From positions 15,408 to 79,407 of the forward strand of contig JBAZQS010000002.1 in assembly GCA_041645075.1 (NCBI GenBank): a DNA stretch of 64,000 nt, read 5' to 3'. The notes under the pieces are model-generated. The model saw only the letters and a list, made by a program, of their open reading frames with translations, made no database searches and had not been told where the DNA came from. The translations under genes and the position numbers were made by a program. Shown piece by piece: positions 40,004 through 48,522 of the stretch. This stretch comes from JBAZQS01 sp041645075. GTDB lineage: Bacteria > Patescibacteriota > Patescibacteriia > 2-01-FULL-39-33. Positions within the stretch are counted from its first letter, which is position 1. Every line of letters starts with the position of its first letter.

Positions 40004-41452
40004 ATGCCAGAAAAATTAAGCGAACAAGAAGTTCGACTAAAAAAGCTAAAGGCCATAAGGCAAGCCGGGATAAATCCTTATCCGGAAAAATTTGATAAAC
40101 AAATAGATTTAGCCGAAGCCAAAAAATTACCGGAAGGTACGGCCGTCAAATCAGCCGGCCGAATAATGACCATCCGCCTGATGGGTAAAATCGCCTTTTG
40201 CCATTTGCAGGATTTTTCTGGCCAAATGCAGGCGGTTTTAAAAGAAGATGAAATTGGCGCCGATAGTTTTAAATTTTTTGTGGATTATATTGATCTGGCC
40301 GATTTTATCGGGGTTGAGGGCGAGATATTTACCACTAAAAAGGGCGAGATTTCTGTTTTAGTTAAAAAATATCAATTATTGGCCAAGGCAATTTTACCAT
40401 TACCGGAAAAATGGCATGGCCTTAAAGACAAGGAAATTAGGTATCGCCAAAGATATTTGGATTTGATTATGAATCCAGAAGTTAAGGAAGTATTTTTAAA
40501 GCGGGAAAGAGCCATCAATCTGATTAGAGAATTTTTATTAAAACAAAATTTTCATGAAGTGGAGACGCCACTACTCCAGCCGCTTTACGGCGGCGCCGAA
40601 GCCCAGCCATTTATTACCAAATTAAACGCCTTGGATATTAAGTTATATCTTTCTATCTCACCGGAAATTTACCTTAAAAAACTTTTGGTGGGCGGCATTG
40701 ATAAAATATTTACTATCTGTAAAAATTTCCGCAATGAGGGCATAGACAAGTGGCATAATCCGGAATTTACCATGATGGAAGTCTATGCTTCTTATTGGGA
40801 CTATAACGACATTAGAAAATTAACCGAAAATTTATTAGAAAAACTGGCCAAAGAGATAACGGGCAATACAAAAATAAATTATCAGGGTCAAGAAATTGAC
40901 TTTAAAGCGCCTTTCCAGTGTATAACGCTAAAGAAAGCCATAAAAAAATATGCCGGCATTAATCCCGATGATGAAAAAGTCATAAAAGAAGAGGCAAAAA
41001 AACTTGGAATAAAAGGCGCGCACGATGAAATGCTTGAAGCTATATTTAAAGAGAGGGTGGAATCAAAATTAATTCAGCCGACATTTATTACGGATTATCC
41101 AAAATCAATTTGTCCCTTGACCAAAGAGCATAGAAAAAATAAAGATGAGGTTGAAAGGTTTGAACTATTTGTTAATGGCGTAGAGCTGGCTAATGCTTAT
41201 TCGGAATTAAACGATCCAATTGAGCAAGAAAAACGGCTCAAAGAACAAATGGGGCGTCGTGAACGATTGGAAAAATTTAAAACGCACTTGGAAGCCAATG
41301 TTTTAGATGATGATTTTATTGAAGCCATGAAACACGGCATGCCGCCGGCCGGGGGATTGGGCCTGGGTATTGATCGTCTAGTTTTATTATTGACCGATTC
41401 ACCATCAATTAGAGATGTAATTTTATTCCCATTTATGAGGCCACAAGAATAA
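40004..41452 (+). CDS. lysS: lysine-tRNA ligase (class II)
   Basis: 482 aa. N-terminal OB-fold anticodon domain (about 55-140), then class II motif 1 (RERAINLIREFLLKQNFHEVETPLL), motif 2 (FRNEGIDKWHNPEFTMMEVYASY) and motif 3 (GLGLGIDRLVLLLTDSPSIRDVILFPFMRP). No SD. The cognate tRNA-Lys is at 3808. Confidence 0.97.
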   Translation: MPEKLSEQEVRLKKLKAIRQAGINPYPEKFDKQIDLAEAKKLPEGTAVKSAGRIMTIRLMGKIAFCHLQDFSGQMQAVLKEDEIGADSFKFFVDYIDLADFIGVEGEIFTTKKGEISVLVKKYQLLAKAILPLPEKWHGLKDKEIRYRQRYLDLIMNPEVKEVFLKRERAINLIREFLLKQNFHEVETPLLQPLYGGAEAQPFITKLNALDIKLYLSISPEIYLKKLLVGGIDKIFTICKNFRNEGIDKWHNPEFTMMEVYASYWDYNDIRKLTENLLEKLAKEITGNTKINYQGQEIDFKAPFQCITLKKAIKKYAGINPDDEKVIKEEAKKLGIKGAHDEMLEAIFKERVESKLIQPTFITDYPKSICPLTKEHRKNKDEVERFELFVNGVELANAYSELNDPIEQEKRLKEQMGRRERLEKFKTHLEANVLDDDFIEAMKHGMPPAGGLGLGIDRLVLLLTDSPSIRDVILFPFMRPQE

Positions 41453-41490
41453 AAACAATAAAGCAACCTAAAAAAATATAAAATAAAAAT

Positions 41491-42756
41491 ATGCTTGATA
41501 TAAAATTCATTCGGGAAAATGCCGAATTAGTTAAAGAAAATTGCAAAAACCGCTTGGCCAAAGTGGATATTGATAAATTACTGGAAGTAGATACTAAAAG
41601 AAGAGAAATGGAATTAAAAATCAGCGAATGGCGCGCCAAAAGAAATGAGGTTTCTAAAATCAAACCATCTCCGGAACAAATCGCCGAAATGAAACAGGTG
41701 GGCGAAGAAATCAAAAAATTAGAAGCCGATATTGTACCTATTGAAGAAAAATTTAGAAATTTATGGCTCCAAGTGCCAAACATAACCCATCCGGATGTGA
41801 TAGTGAGCCAAAACGAAGAAGATAATCCGGTTTTAGACACTTATAAAGAACCGACTAAATTTGATTTTGAACCATTAGACCACGTTCAATTAGCGGAAAA
41901 ATTGGACTTGATTGATTTTGACCGAGCCACTAAGGTTAGCGGGGCAAAATTTTATTATCTAAAAAATGAATTGGTATTATTGGAATTTGCTTTAATTCAA
42001 TATGCCTTAAATACTGTTACTAAGCACGGGTTTATTCCATTTTCCACTCCGGATTTGGCCAAGCAGGAAATTTTGGAAGGCCTGGGATTTAATCCGAGAG
42101 GGGAGTCAACCCAGATTTATAATATAGAAAATAGCGATTTAAGCTTGATTGGCACCGCGGAAATCACTATGGGCGGTTATCATATGGATGAGATTTTAGA
42201 CGCCGCTGAATTGCCAAAAAAATACGTGGCCATTTCTCATTGCTTTAGGACCGAAGCCGGCAGCTATTCAAAATTTACCAAAGGCATTTTCCGCGTTCAT
42301 CAATTCACAAAAGTAGAAATGTTCCAATATGTTTTGCCCGGTGAAAGCGAAAAAGCCCATCAAGAATTATTGGCGATTGAGAGAGAAATTTTTGAGGGCT
42401 TAGAAATACCATTTAGAGTTATTGACCATTGCACGGCTGATTTGGGCGGTCCAGCCATAAGAACTTTTGATTTAGAGGCCTGGCTGCCGGGGAAACCAGG
42501 CAAAAATAACAAGAAAGGGGATTGGGCCGAAATTACCTCAACCTCTAATTGCGCTGACTATCAAGCCAGGGGATTAAACATAAAATATAAAACAGTTGAC
42601 GGCAAAAAAGAATATGTTCATATGATTAATGGCACGGCCATTGCCGTTGGCCGGACGCTGATTGCCATTATGGAAAATAATCAGCAAGTAAATGGCAGTA
42701 TTTTAGTGCCTAAAATATTACAAAAATATTGCGGCTTTAAAATAATAAAAAGATAA
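41491..42756 (+). CDS. serS: serine-tRNA ligase
   Basis: 421 aa. The N-terminal coiled-coil arm (about 28-100) is followed by a class II core with GTAEITMGGYH, motif 2 CFRTEAGSYSKFTKGIFRVHQF, and EITSTSNCADYQARGLNIKY. Motif 3 NGTAIAVGRTLIAIMENNQ lies near the end. It lies 38 bases after lysS with the same kind of AT-rich leader. Confidence 0.97.
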   Translation: MLDIKFIRENAELVKENCKNRLAKVDIDKLLEVDTKRREMELKISEWRAKRNEVSKIKPSPEQIAEMKQVGEEIKKLEADIVPIEEKFRNLWLQVPNITHPDVIVSQNEEDNPVLDTYKEPTKFDFEPLDHVQLAEKLDLIDFDRATKVSGAKFYYLKNELVLLEFALIQYALNTVTKHGFIPFSTPDLAKQEILEGLGFNPRGESTQIYNIENSDLSLIGTAEITMGGYHMDEILDAAELPKKYVAISHCFRTEAGSYSKFTKGIFRVHQFTKVEMFQYVLPGESEKAHQELLAIEREIFEGLEIPFRVIDHCTADLGGPAIRTFDLEAWLPGKPGKNNKKGDWAEITSTSNCADYQARGLNIKYKTVDGKKEYVHMINGTAIAVGRTLIAIMENNQQVNGSILVPKILQKYCGFKIIKR

Positions 42757-42790
42757 AAAAATCCGATACGCCCTTGGGGAGTATCGGATT
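42753..42790 (-). terminator. terminator of the 103-aa minus-strand gene
   Basis: AATCCGATAC/GTATCGGATT stem. On the minus strand it is followed by TTTTTT; on the plus side there is no T-run. Confidence 0.75.
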
Positions 42791-42817
42791 AAGGTGCATA
42801 AATCGGATGATTTTCTG

Positions 42818-43129
42818 TTAATTGGGGCAGTTAAGAATGGCTTTCATAATATCATTAAAGCAATCCGGCGGCAGGGCCTTGATTTGAGCCGCCACATCCG
42901 GAAACCTGGAAGCGGTCATAAAAAGCTCATCAAGACCACTGCCCAATGCTCTAATAATTTGCTGCCTTGGCATCCCATCTCTTAGCGCCTGCAAACATGC
43001 TCGTTTGGTTTGCTTGACGGCGGTGGTTGTGCAGCAGGTTGATGCCAGCCCCTTTATGGTATATACATCCGATTTGAAATTCAAAAGAACGGGAATTGAC
43101 GGCGCGGGCACTTCATAGACCGTTTTCAT
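42818..43129 (-). CDS. unknown protein, 103 aa, with its own promoter and SD
   Basis: The product begins MKTVYEVPAPSIPVLLNFKS and contains a CCTTTAVKQTKRACLQALRDG helix with three Cys, then a second helical part with a Cys near 90 and a C-terminal NCPN. GGAAGG precedes the start; a consensus promoter and a terminator frame it, so it is a complete single-gene unit. Codon use is mixed and richer in G/C than in serS. No family recognised. Confidence 0.65.
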   Translation of the reverse strand: MKTVYEVPAPSIPVLLNFKSDVYTIKGLASTCCTTTAVKQTKRACLQALRDGMPRQQIIRALGSGLDELFMTASRFPDVAAQIKALPPDCFNDIMKAILNCPN

Positions 43130-43189
43130 AAAAATCCTTCCTTTCAGTTTCGGGTTACCAGGTTTATGTTTGTGCTATCGAGCAAATTA

Positions 43190-43218
43190 TTTATATCATT
43201 AGAATTATCAATTGTCAA
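43190..43218 (-). promoter_or_regulatory. consensus promoter of the 103-aa gene
   Basis: Read on the minus strand: TTGACA, 17 bases, TATAAA. It lies next to a CCCC-TTAGAGA/TCTCTAA-GGGG inverted repeat (43219-43267) that may be an operator or a terminator for transcription from the right. Confidence 0.75.
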
Positions 43219-43287
43219 CCCCATTAGAGAAAAGCGCCACTTCGAAGAGGGCGGATCTCTAACGGGGTCAACCCCTCTTTAATTATT

Positions 43288-44175
43288 ATGCTGACGGAAA
43301 ATTTTTTCGCCAAAGGCGGAGAAAAAAATTCAGACCGGGATTTTAGCCAAAATAAGGCACTAATAAGCCGCAGTCAAGTTAAAAAGGACTATTTAAAAAA
43401 GGATTTTGCCAATCCTTATTTTGTTAAAAACAAAAAGCCGGCTGGTTTTAACACCAAGTTTTATTTGAAAATTTTTTTCATTATATTGATTATTTATATT
43501 TTAATTTACAGCGATTTATTCAAGATAAAAAATCTCGCCATCCAAGGCACGGAAATGATTAGACCAGAAGAATTGACGGCGTTAATCAATAACAAATTAA
43601 ATACTCGGCGTTGGTTTTTAATACCGCGAAGAAATTTATTTTTCTACGATAAAAGCGATTTACAAAAAGCGATTAAGGCCAAATATAATTTAAGCGCGTT
43701 AGAAATAAAGAGGGGTTGGCAATCATTGACCATTAAAATAAAAGAAAAAATTTCTTATCTGATAGTTTATAATTTGGGCGACCAACGTTTTTATTTGGCT
43801 GATATGGCAGGAGCGGTGGATGAAGAAATACCCAAAGAGGGGATAGCGGAATTTTGGCAGCGTTTTCCTATTTTAAACATCAACAATCAAGAGATTAAAA
43901 TAGGCGAGAATATTATTACCGCAAAAATGGTCAATTACATTTTGGACCTGGATAAAAATTTAAAATCCCAGCCCTTTAATATTCAGGGCTATGAAAAAGA
44001 GGGAATTGATGAGGTCTCCGCCGTAATGAAAGAGGGCTGGCGAGCGCGTTTTGACGTTAATTCTAATATTAAGGACTCGGTGGAAAATTTATTATTGGTT
44101 TATAATAAAATAGACAAATCAAAAACAATTGAATACATTGATTTAAGATTCGGCAATAAAGTTTTTTATAAATAG
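43288..44175 (+). CDS. FtsQ/DivIB-like division protein
   Basis: 295 aa. A charged cytoplasmic N terminus (about 1-55), one membrane helix (about 58-78), then a POTRA-type segment FKIKNLAIQGTEMIRPEELTALINNKL and a second beta domain of FtsQ type with YLADMAGAVDEEIP. FtsQ bridges FtsB/FtsL to the divisome; the FtsB-like gene is at 18412. There is no murC/ddl/ftsA neighbourhood as in classical dcw clusters. Confidence 0.8.
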   Translation: MLTENFFAKGGEKNSDRDFSQNKALISRSQVKKDYLKKDFANPYFVKNKKPAGFNTKFYLKIFFIILIIYILIYSDLFKIKNLAIQGTEMIRPEELTALINNKLNTRRWFLIPRRNLFFYDKSDLQKAIKAKYNLSALEIKRGWQSLTIKIKEKISYLIVYNLGDQRFYLADMAGAVDEEIPKEGIAEFWQRFPILNINNQEIKIGENIITAKMVNYILDLDKNLKSQPFNIQGYEKEGIDEVSAVMKEGWRARFDVNSNIKDSVENLLLVYNKIDKSKTIEYIDLRFGNKVFYK

Positions 44176-44205
44176 CCATGTCATCCAAGGTGGGGATAGG
44201 TGGAT

Positions 44206-44235
44206 TTGACTGCTTATCAAAGATAATTATATAAT
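44206..44235 (+). promoter_or_regulatory. promoter of the Xer recombinase gene
   Basis: TTGACT, 18 bases, TATAAT, about 50 bases before the start codon. Confidence 0.5.
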
Positions 44236-44287
44236 AAATATAACTTCGCATAACACGGGATAACCGTTGATACGGCCATTAAATTAT

Positions 44288-45247
44288 ATGAAAAAATCCG
44301 AAACTTCCATAATTAAACACATTCCTACTTTTCTTGAGTATTGTGAGGTGGAAAAGGGTTTAAGCCCCGTTTCAACCCATAATTACCATAATTTCCTTAA
44401 GCCGTTTGTGGAATGGCTCAAAATACATAAATTAGACCAAATTAAGCCCCATAATCTTAGTCCGGATCATATTTGGGATTACCGTCTTTATCTATCTCAT
44501 AAAAAGGATTATAAAGGTCAGTATATTAAAAAAACGAGCCAAAGTTATTATTTACGAGCATTGCGCAATTTACTTAATTACTTTGCTAATAGAGATATTA
44601 TATCTTTATCCGCGGAAAAAATTAAATTACCAAAGTTAACCGACAAAGATAAAAAAATTAAATTTTTAAAATTTGAACAAGTGGAAAAATTAATGGCCAT
44701 GCCAGATTCAAATATCATTTCTGGCTTAAGGGATAGAGCCATTTTAGAAATACTATTCTCTACTGGTTTGCGAGTATCCGAATTAACTTCGCTTAACGCT
44801 AAATTTTTTAATTTACAAGAATTAAAAAAACATCAAAAAGATGGGTTGGAATTTACAATTTATGGAAAGGGTGGAGTGGCTAGGCCGGTATTTATTTCAG
44901 AATGCGCCCTATCTTGGCTTATAAGATATATGGAAAAGAGAAAAGATATGTTCGCTCCCCTATTTATTAATTATCAAAAAAATAATAGTGCCGATTGTGA
45001 CCATCGACTATCTTCTAGGTCGGTCGAATCCATTGTTAAAAAATATGCAGTAATGGCCGGCTTACCCGTGGATGCGACACCACACACCCTGCGGCACAGC
45101 TATGCCACCGACTTATTAAATCAAGGAGCGGATTTAAGATCGGTTCAAGAGCTTTTGGGTCATAAAGATATTGGCACGACTCAAATTTATACACACGTAA
45201 CTAATAAAAGACTAAAAGATGTTTATAAAAAATACCATAGCGTATAA
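44288..45247 (+). CDS. tyrosine recombinase, XerC/XerD-like
   Basis: About 319 aa from the ATG at 44288 (a TTG at 44267 is in frame). N-terminal SAM-like core-binding domain (FLEYCEVEKGLSPVSTHNYHNFLKPF), then a catalytic domain with all residues: Arg in STGLRVSELTSL, Lys in IYGKGGVARPV, HTLRHSYATDL, LGHKDIGTTQIYTHV with the nucleophilic Tyr. Patescibacteria commonly keep one Xer enzyme for chromosome dimer resolution, and this may be it. A gene tail of AT-rich overlapping frames follows, so an integrase of a small mobile segment is the alternative. Confidence 0.85.
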   Translation: MKKSETSIIKHIPTFLEYCEVEKGLSPVSTHNYHNFLKPFVEWLKIHKLDQIKPHNLSPDHIWDYRLYLSHKKDYKGQYIKKTSQSYYLRALRNLLNYFANRDIISLSAEKIKLPKLTDKDKKIKFLKFEQVEKLMAMPDSNIISGLRDRAILEILFSTGLRVSELTSLNAKFFNLQELKKHQKDGLEFTIYGKGGVARPVFISECALSWLIRYMEKRKDMFAPLFINYQKNNSADCDHRLSSRSVESIVKKYAVMAGLPVDATPHTLRHSYATDLLNQGADLRSVQELLGHKDIGTTQIYTHVTNKRLKDVYKKYHSV

Positions 45248-45266
45248 AGAAATAAATAAAATAGAT

Positions 45267-45749
45267 ATGGGTTTAACTTGGTTAACTATAGAAAAATCAA
45301 TTAAAAAAGAAACTGATTGGCTAAAAAGTAATATTTTCCCTTTTCATTCTGATAAAAATCCACTTAATTTGCCCGATGATACATTTTACAGATTAATTGC
45401 TATTCTAATTGTTTCTGGGCAAGTTAAAACAACTGAATATTTTTATGACAGTAGCAAAATTATTGGATTTAACTCAGTTCATTCTCCAAATAAAGAACAT
45501 GGCACCGAATGGCATAATAATTTAATAAATTATTTGCATGATTATTTTGAAAAACAAGGATTTGAAGTATATACCTCGGAGCCAATGCTATATTATGGAC
45601 AAGCTGATTTAAAGGTTATTTCTGAAAAAGTTATATATTTTGAAATTGATACGGTGGGTATATTTAAGTTGTGGGTAAATTTGAAAAATATGAAAAATAT
45701 TAATATAATCATTTTAACATCTAATAAAATTATTAAATTTGAATTATGA
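45267..45749 (+). CDS. unknown protein, possibly PD-(D/E)XK nuclease-like
   Basis: About 160 aa from the ATG at 45267 (an earlier ATG at 45219 would overlap the recombinase by 29 bases). Very AT-rich codons. The C-terminal half, with HNNLINYLHDYFEKQGFEVY, then GQADLKVISEKVIYFEIDTV, has the helix-strand-D-strand-ExD order of restriction-endonuclease folds, but a following Lys is not clearly placed. The stop overlaps the next start (ATGA). Function is inferred weakly. Confidence 0.5.
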   Translation: MGLTWLTIEKSIKKETDWLKSNIFPFHSDKNPLNLPDDTFYRLIAILIVSGQVKTTEYFYDSSKIIGFNSVHSPNKEHGTEWHNNLINYLHDYFEKQGFEVYTSEPMLYYGQADLKVISEKVIYFEIDTVGIFKLWVNLKNMKNINIIILTSNKIIKFEL

Positions 45750-46576
45750 AAGATTTGCCAAACATAAATGAATATGTTAAACACTTAAATTCAAATAATT
45801 ACGGTAATTCAACGCTGGTTGCATATTTGACTGGCTTGAACCATTTTAAAAAATATCTTACCATTAAGAATATTAAAAATTTTAATGAGATTAATATAGA
45901 AGTTATTAATCAATTTATTCAAGAATTAAGTATTTCAAATAATACCGCAAATGTATATATAAACGGCGTCAAAAATTATTTCAATTTTTTAGAAAAATAT
46001 AAAAGTTTAAATTTTAATTTTAAAATTGAAGACATCAAGGAAATTAAGCGTTCAAAAGTGGTTAATAAGGAGATTGATTACGAACTCATGACCCGTAGGT
46101 TAAATGTAATTAAAAAAAATGATTCCTTATCTTCGAAAAGAGACTATATTATAATACAGCTTGTTATAAAAACAGGGATTAGGATCTCTGATTTAATTAA
46201 GATAAGGGTTGATCAATTTTCGGATGATAGTATTAAAATAAATGACTATTTTTACTACATTGATCGTGAATTATCAAAAGATATTAATGATTATTTAAGC
46301 CGTTTAGATCATAAGTTCGCGTATCTATTTGTTTCATTCTCGAGAAATATTAAACTTAATGGCGATCAATGCCTAACATCGAGCAGTGTTGCGAGAATGA
46401 TCAAAAAAAACTTTGGCAATATTAGTTATAATGGCTTGAAGTCGATTTATTTTAAAAATATAATAGATGATCTTCCAGAGATAGAAACAACTCATTGTCA
46501 TAATATTGGTGGCAAAACTATGATTGATGATTTGTACAAAATAATTAACAATGAAGATGAAAAATATTCAAATTAA
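45746..46576 (+). CDS. tyrosine-recombinase-like protein lacking catalytic residues
   Basis: 276 aa. N-terminal SAM-like domain (YVKHLNSNNYGNSTLVAYLTGLNHFKKYL) and a catalytic-domain fold with the first Arg in KTGIRISDLIKI. The HxLRH box is replaced by NGLKSI (His to Asn, Arg to Lys), and LGH...Y is only traced as HNIGGKTMIDDLY. It should bind DNA but not recombine. Strongly AT-rich, translationally coupled to the gene before it, and overlapping the GNAT gene by 26 bases. Confidence 0.65.
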   Translation: MKDLPNINEYVKHLNSNNYGNSTLVAYLTGLNHFKKYLTIKNIKNFNEINIEVINQFIQELSISNNTANVYINGVKNYFNFLEKYKSLNFNFKIEDIKEIKRSKVVNKEIDYELMTRRLNVIKKNDSLSSKRDYIIIQLVIKTGIRISDLIKIRVDQFSDDSIKINDYFYYIDRELSKDINDYLSRLDHKFAYLFVSFSRNIKLNGDQCLTSSSVARMIKKNFGNISYNGLKSIYFKNIIDDLPEIETTHCHNIGGKTMIDDLYKIINNEDEKYSN

Positions 46577-47036
46577 AAAAATTAATCTTAACCAACTGCC
46601 AGAGGTGATAAAAATGACTTGGCAAGCTTTTAATGTTCCCTTTTTGAAAGGCGGGATTATTTCTGATTATAAAGAATCGGAAAATCTAAAAGAAATGGTG
46701 GAAAATAAAAAAATTTTTATCTTAGCCGCATTATCTAATAATAAAATTGTGGGCGCTGTCAGATACAAATCCACCGCCAATGGCCAGAATATTTATTTAT
46801 TCAGATTGGCGGTTTTAAAATTTTATCGGTATATGGGCATCGGGTCTAAATTAGTAAAACGAGTGGAAAAAATAACAAAAAAATTGGGCTATAAAAAGAT
46901 TAAATTGGATTGCGTGCTGGAAAAGGGCTTATTCCCCTATTATAAAAAATTGGGTTATCGCGTTTATAATATAAAAAAACACGATGACCATTATGATGTC
47001 TTTATGTATAAGAGGGTCAACTCATTTAAAAAATAA
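46551..47036 (+). CDS. GNAT-family N-acetyltransferase
   Basis: 161 aa. IVGAVRYKSTANGQNIYLFRLAVLKFYRYMGIGSKLVKRVE holds the acetyl-CoA loop (RYMGIGSKL, a variant of R/QxxGxG/A), and the terminal strand pair CVLEKGLFPYYKKLGYRVY is typical of GNAT enzymes. Substrate unknown. It overlaps the recombinase-like gene and ends the operon just before a terminator. Confidence 0.8.
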   Translation: MKMKNIQIKKINLNQLPEVIKMTWQAFNVPFLKGGIISDYKESENLKEMVENKKIFILAALSNNKIVGAVRYKSTANGQNIYLFRLAVLKFYRYMGIGSKLVKRVEKITKKLGYKKIKLDCVLEKGLFPYYKKLGYRVYNIKKHDDHYDVFMYKRVNSFKK

Positions 47037-47039
47037 ATT

Positions 47040-47068
47040 TAAAAGCGTCCTAAGGGGACGCTTTTATT
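47040..47068. terminator. bidirectional terminator
   Basis: AAAAGCGTCC/GGACGCTTTT stem, with T-runs in both directions, between the GNAT gene and the minus-strand 138-aa gene. Confidence 0.8.
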
Positions 47069-47073
47069 TCAAC

Positions 47074-47490
47074 TTACTTAATTTTTTTAACCTTTTCCTC
47101 AAAAGGGCGAAGAATCGCTTCCAGCTTGTCATCAAGCAGGTAGTCAAGTTCGGATAAAAATTTGATTATCGCATCTTCAATGTCCAATAAATACAATAAT
47201 CTTAAATTTTCAACTGTTTGTTTTTCTTTTTGTAATACTTGGCGCGCCACATTGCCCAATTGGTAAAATTTGGCCTTACACTTATCACTCATGAAACTAA
47301 GTGCTGTCCAACTGTAAAGATCATCCTTTGTGATTTTGGTATCGTCCTTGGTTAAATGCCGAAAGGTTTGAATTCGAGCATTAATTAAATCCGGCCAATA
47401 ATCATCATCAAACGAATGATGACCAATTAACATCTTAATAACCAAGGTAATTACCAAAGAATCGGCTACTGGATTTGAACTGTGCTTCAT
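47074..47490 (-). CDS. unknown helical protein, 138 aa
   Basis: AAGGAGG lies ten bases before the start, an SD-type gene among SD-less neighbours. The product is soluble, mostly helical, and contains GHHSFDDDYWPDLINARIQTFRHL and an acidic-basic C-terminal part. No domain recognised. It shares the strong SD and single-gene layout of the 103-aa gene at 42818. Confidence 0.65.
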   Translation of the reverse strand: MKHSSNPVADSLVITLVIKMLIGHHSFDDDYWPDLINARIQTFRHLTKDDTKITKDDLYSWTALSFMSDKCKAKFYQLGNVARQVLQKEKQTVENLRLLYLLDIEDAIIKFLSELDYLLDDKLEAILRPFEEKVKKIK

Positions 47491-47528
47491 TTTCTTTCCT
47501 CCTTGGGCTTAAAATAGCATCAATCTGG

Positions 47529-47951
47529 CTATCTGTCAATTTTTTTATAGCCAGCATTTTTAAGCAATTCAGAACTTGACCTTATTTTACCGCCACCCAC
47601 ATTATCAATTATCTCAATACCCAACTCTTCGCAGACCGCCGCTTCGGGTATATTACCCGCATTTCTATCGCCGCCGTTGGCAAATATGTCGGGCTTGACC
47701 GCCCTTAATGACTCGCAAACCGACCGGTCTTTGTCTATGGCGATAAATACCTCATCCACGTCTTTTAAGGCGCGGACAATTTCGGCCCGGTCTTGCTCGG
47801 TCATAAAGGGGATGCTGCCTTTTAATTTTACTTGTTCATTATTATTTACAATCACCACTAAATAATCCCCTAATTTTTTGGCCTCTCTTATCATTTGCAA
47901 ATGACCGACATGGAGAGGATTAAAATAACCGCTCACCGCCACCTTTTTCAT
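47529..47951 (-). CDS. cytidylyltransferase-like nucleotidyltransferase
   Basis: 140 aa. HVGH (residues 14-17) in SGYFNPLHVGHLQMIREAKKLGD and the C-terminal IRSSSELL are the two nucleotide-binding motifs of the TagD/RfaE-C/PanC-like family; GGDRNAGNIPE fits the sugar- or polyol-phosphate activating type. It could charge glycerol- or heptose-phosphate for surface polymers, in line with the polysaccharide genes at the right of the window. The substrate cannot be told from sequence. Confidence 0.8.
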   Translation of the reverse strand: MKKVAVSGYFNPLHVGHLQMIREAKKLGDYLVVIVNNNEQVKLKGSIPFMTEQDRAEIVRALKDVDEVFIAIDKDRSVCESLRAVKPDIFANGGDRNAGNIPEAAVCEELGIEIIDNVGGGKIRSSSELLKNAGYKKIDR

Positions 47952-47971
47952 CGGTATAAATATTATTAATT

Positions 47972-48004
47972 AATTTTAAAAACGCCGCTCGCAGCGTTTT
48001 TAAA
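47972..48004 (-). terminator. terminator of the 76-aa gene
   Basis: TTTTAAAAACGC pairs with GCGTTTTTAAAA around an eight-base loop; on the minus strand the stem runs into an AT-rich tract. Confidence 0.55.
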
Positions 48005-48005
48005 A

Positions 48006-48236
48006 TCACTTTTTTCGGCCACGCCTTTTTTTAATTGCACCCATACCGACCACTAGGGCGGCGGCGCCGGCAAGGCCAACCGCGATTTTCTTTTTTGTCT
48101 TGTCGTCTAATTTATCATATTTGCCCTTCAATTCTCTGGCCTTATCCATAAGACCGTCTCCCACCCTTTTAATTTCCTCAATCCCCCGCTCTAAATTTAC
48201 CTTTGATTTTTTGTTGTTTTTCTTTTTGGTTGCCAT
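48006..48236 (-). CDS. small Lys-rich single-helix protein, 76 aa
   Basis: Basic N terminus (MATKKKNNKKSKVNLERG), an amphipathic helix, then a hydrophobic helix (KIAVGLAGAAALVVGMGAI, about 51-69) and KKRRGRKK. It looks like a small membrane protein of a kind common in Patescibacteria. No function known. Confidence 0.6.
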   Translation of the reverse strand: MATKKKNNKKSKVNLERGIEEIKRVGDGLMDKARELKGKYDKLDDKTKKKIAVGLAGAAALVVGMGAIKKRRGRKK

Positions 48237-48257
48237 AAATTTATGATTAATTATATT

Positions 48258-48441
48258 GAGATGGTTACAAAACTATATTTCTCTAAATTTGTCCTTTTTG
48301 GCTGCGACTTCGTCGGGCGGGCGTAAAAAGATTCTCACCGCCCCGATGTTACGTCGGGGCGGCTCAAATCTTTTTCCTGGCCCTCCTTGTCTCGCTCAAA
48401 AAGTCCTAAATTTATAGATAAAATAGTTTTGTAACCATCTC
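48258..48441. mobile_element. repeat B, copy 1: 184-bp MITE-like element
   Basis: Terminal inverted repeats GAGATGGTTACAAAACTAT / ATAGTTTTGTAACCATCTC. The copy at 53128 is the same element in reverse orientation, with the arms kept over about 75 and 65 bp. The centre differs: here a stem AAAAAGATT/AATCTTTTT carries a CCGCCCCGATG...CGTCGGGGCGG palindrome. No open frame. Confidence 0.85.
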
Positions 48442-48477
48442 ATTGATTTATATTAACAGAAAAAAATAAAAAATTCC

Positions 48478-48515
48478 AATTTAAAAGGGGTGTCTTAATA
48501 GGCCCCTTTTAAATT
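48478..48515 (-). terminator. terminator of the Cys-rich gene
   Basis: AATTTAAAAGGGG/CCCCTTTTAAATT stem; on the minus strand it is followed by a long T-run. Confidence 0.8.
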
Positions 48516-48522
48516 ATGCCAA

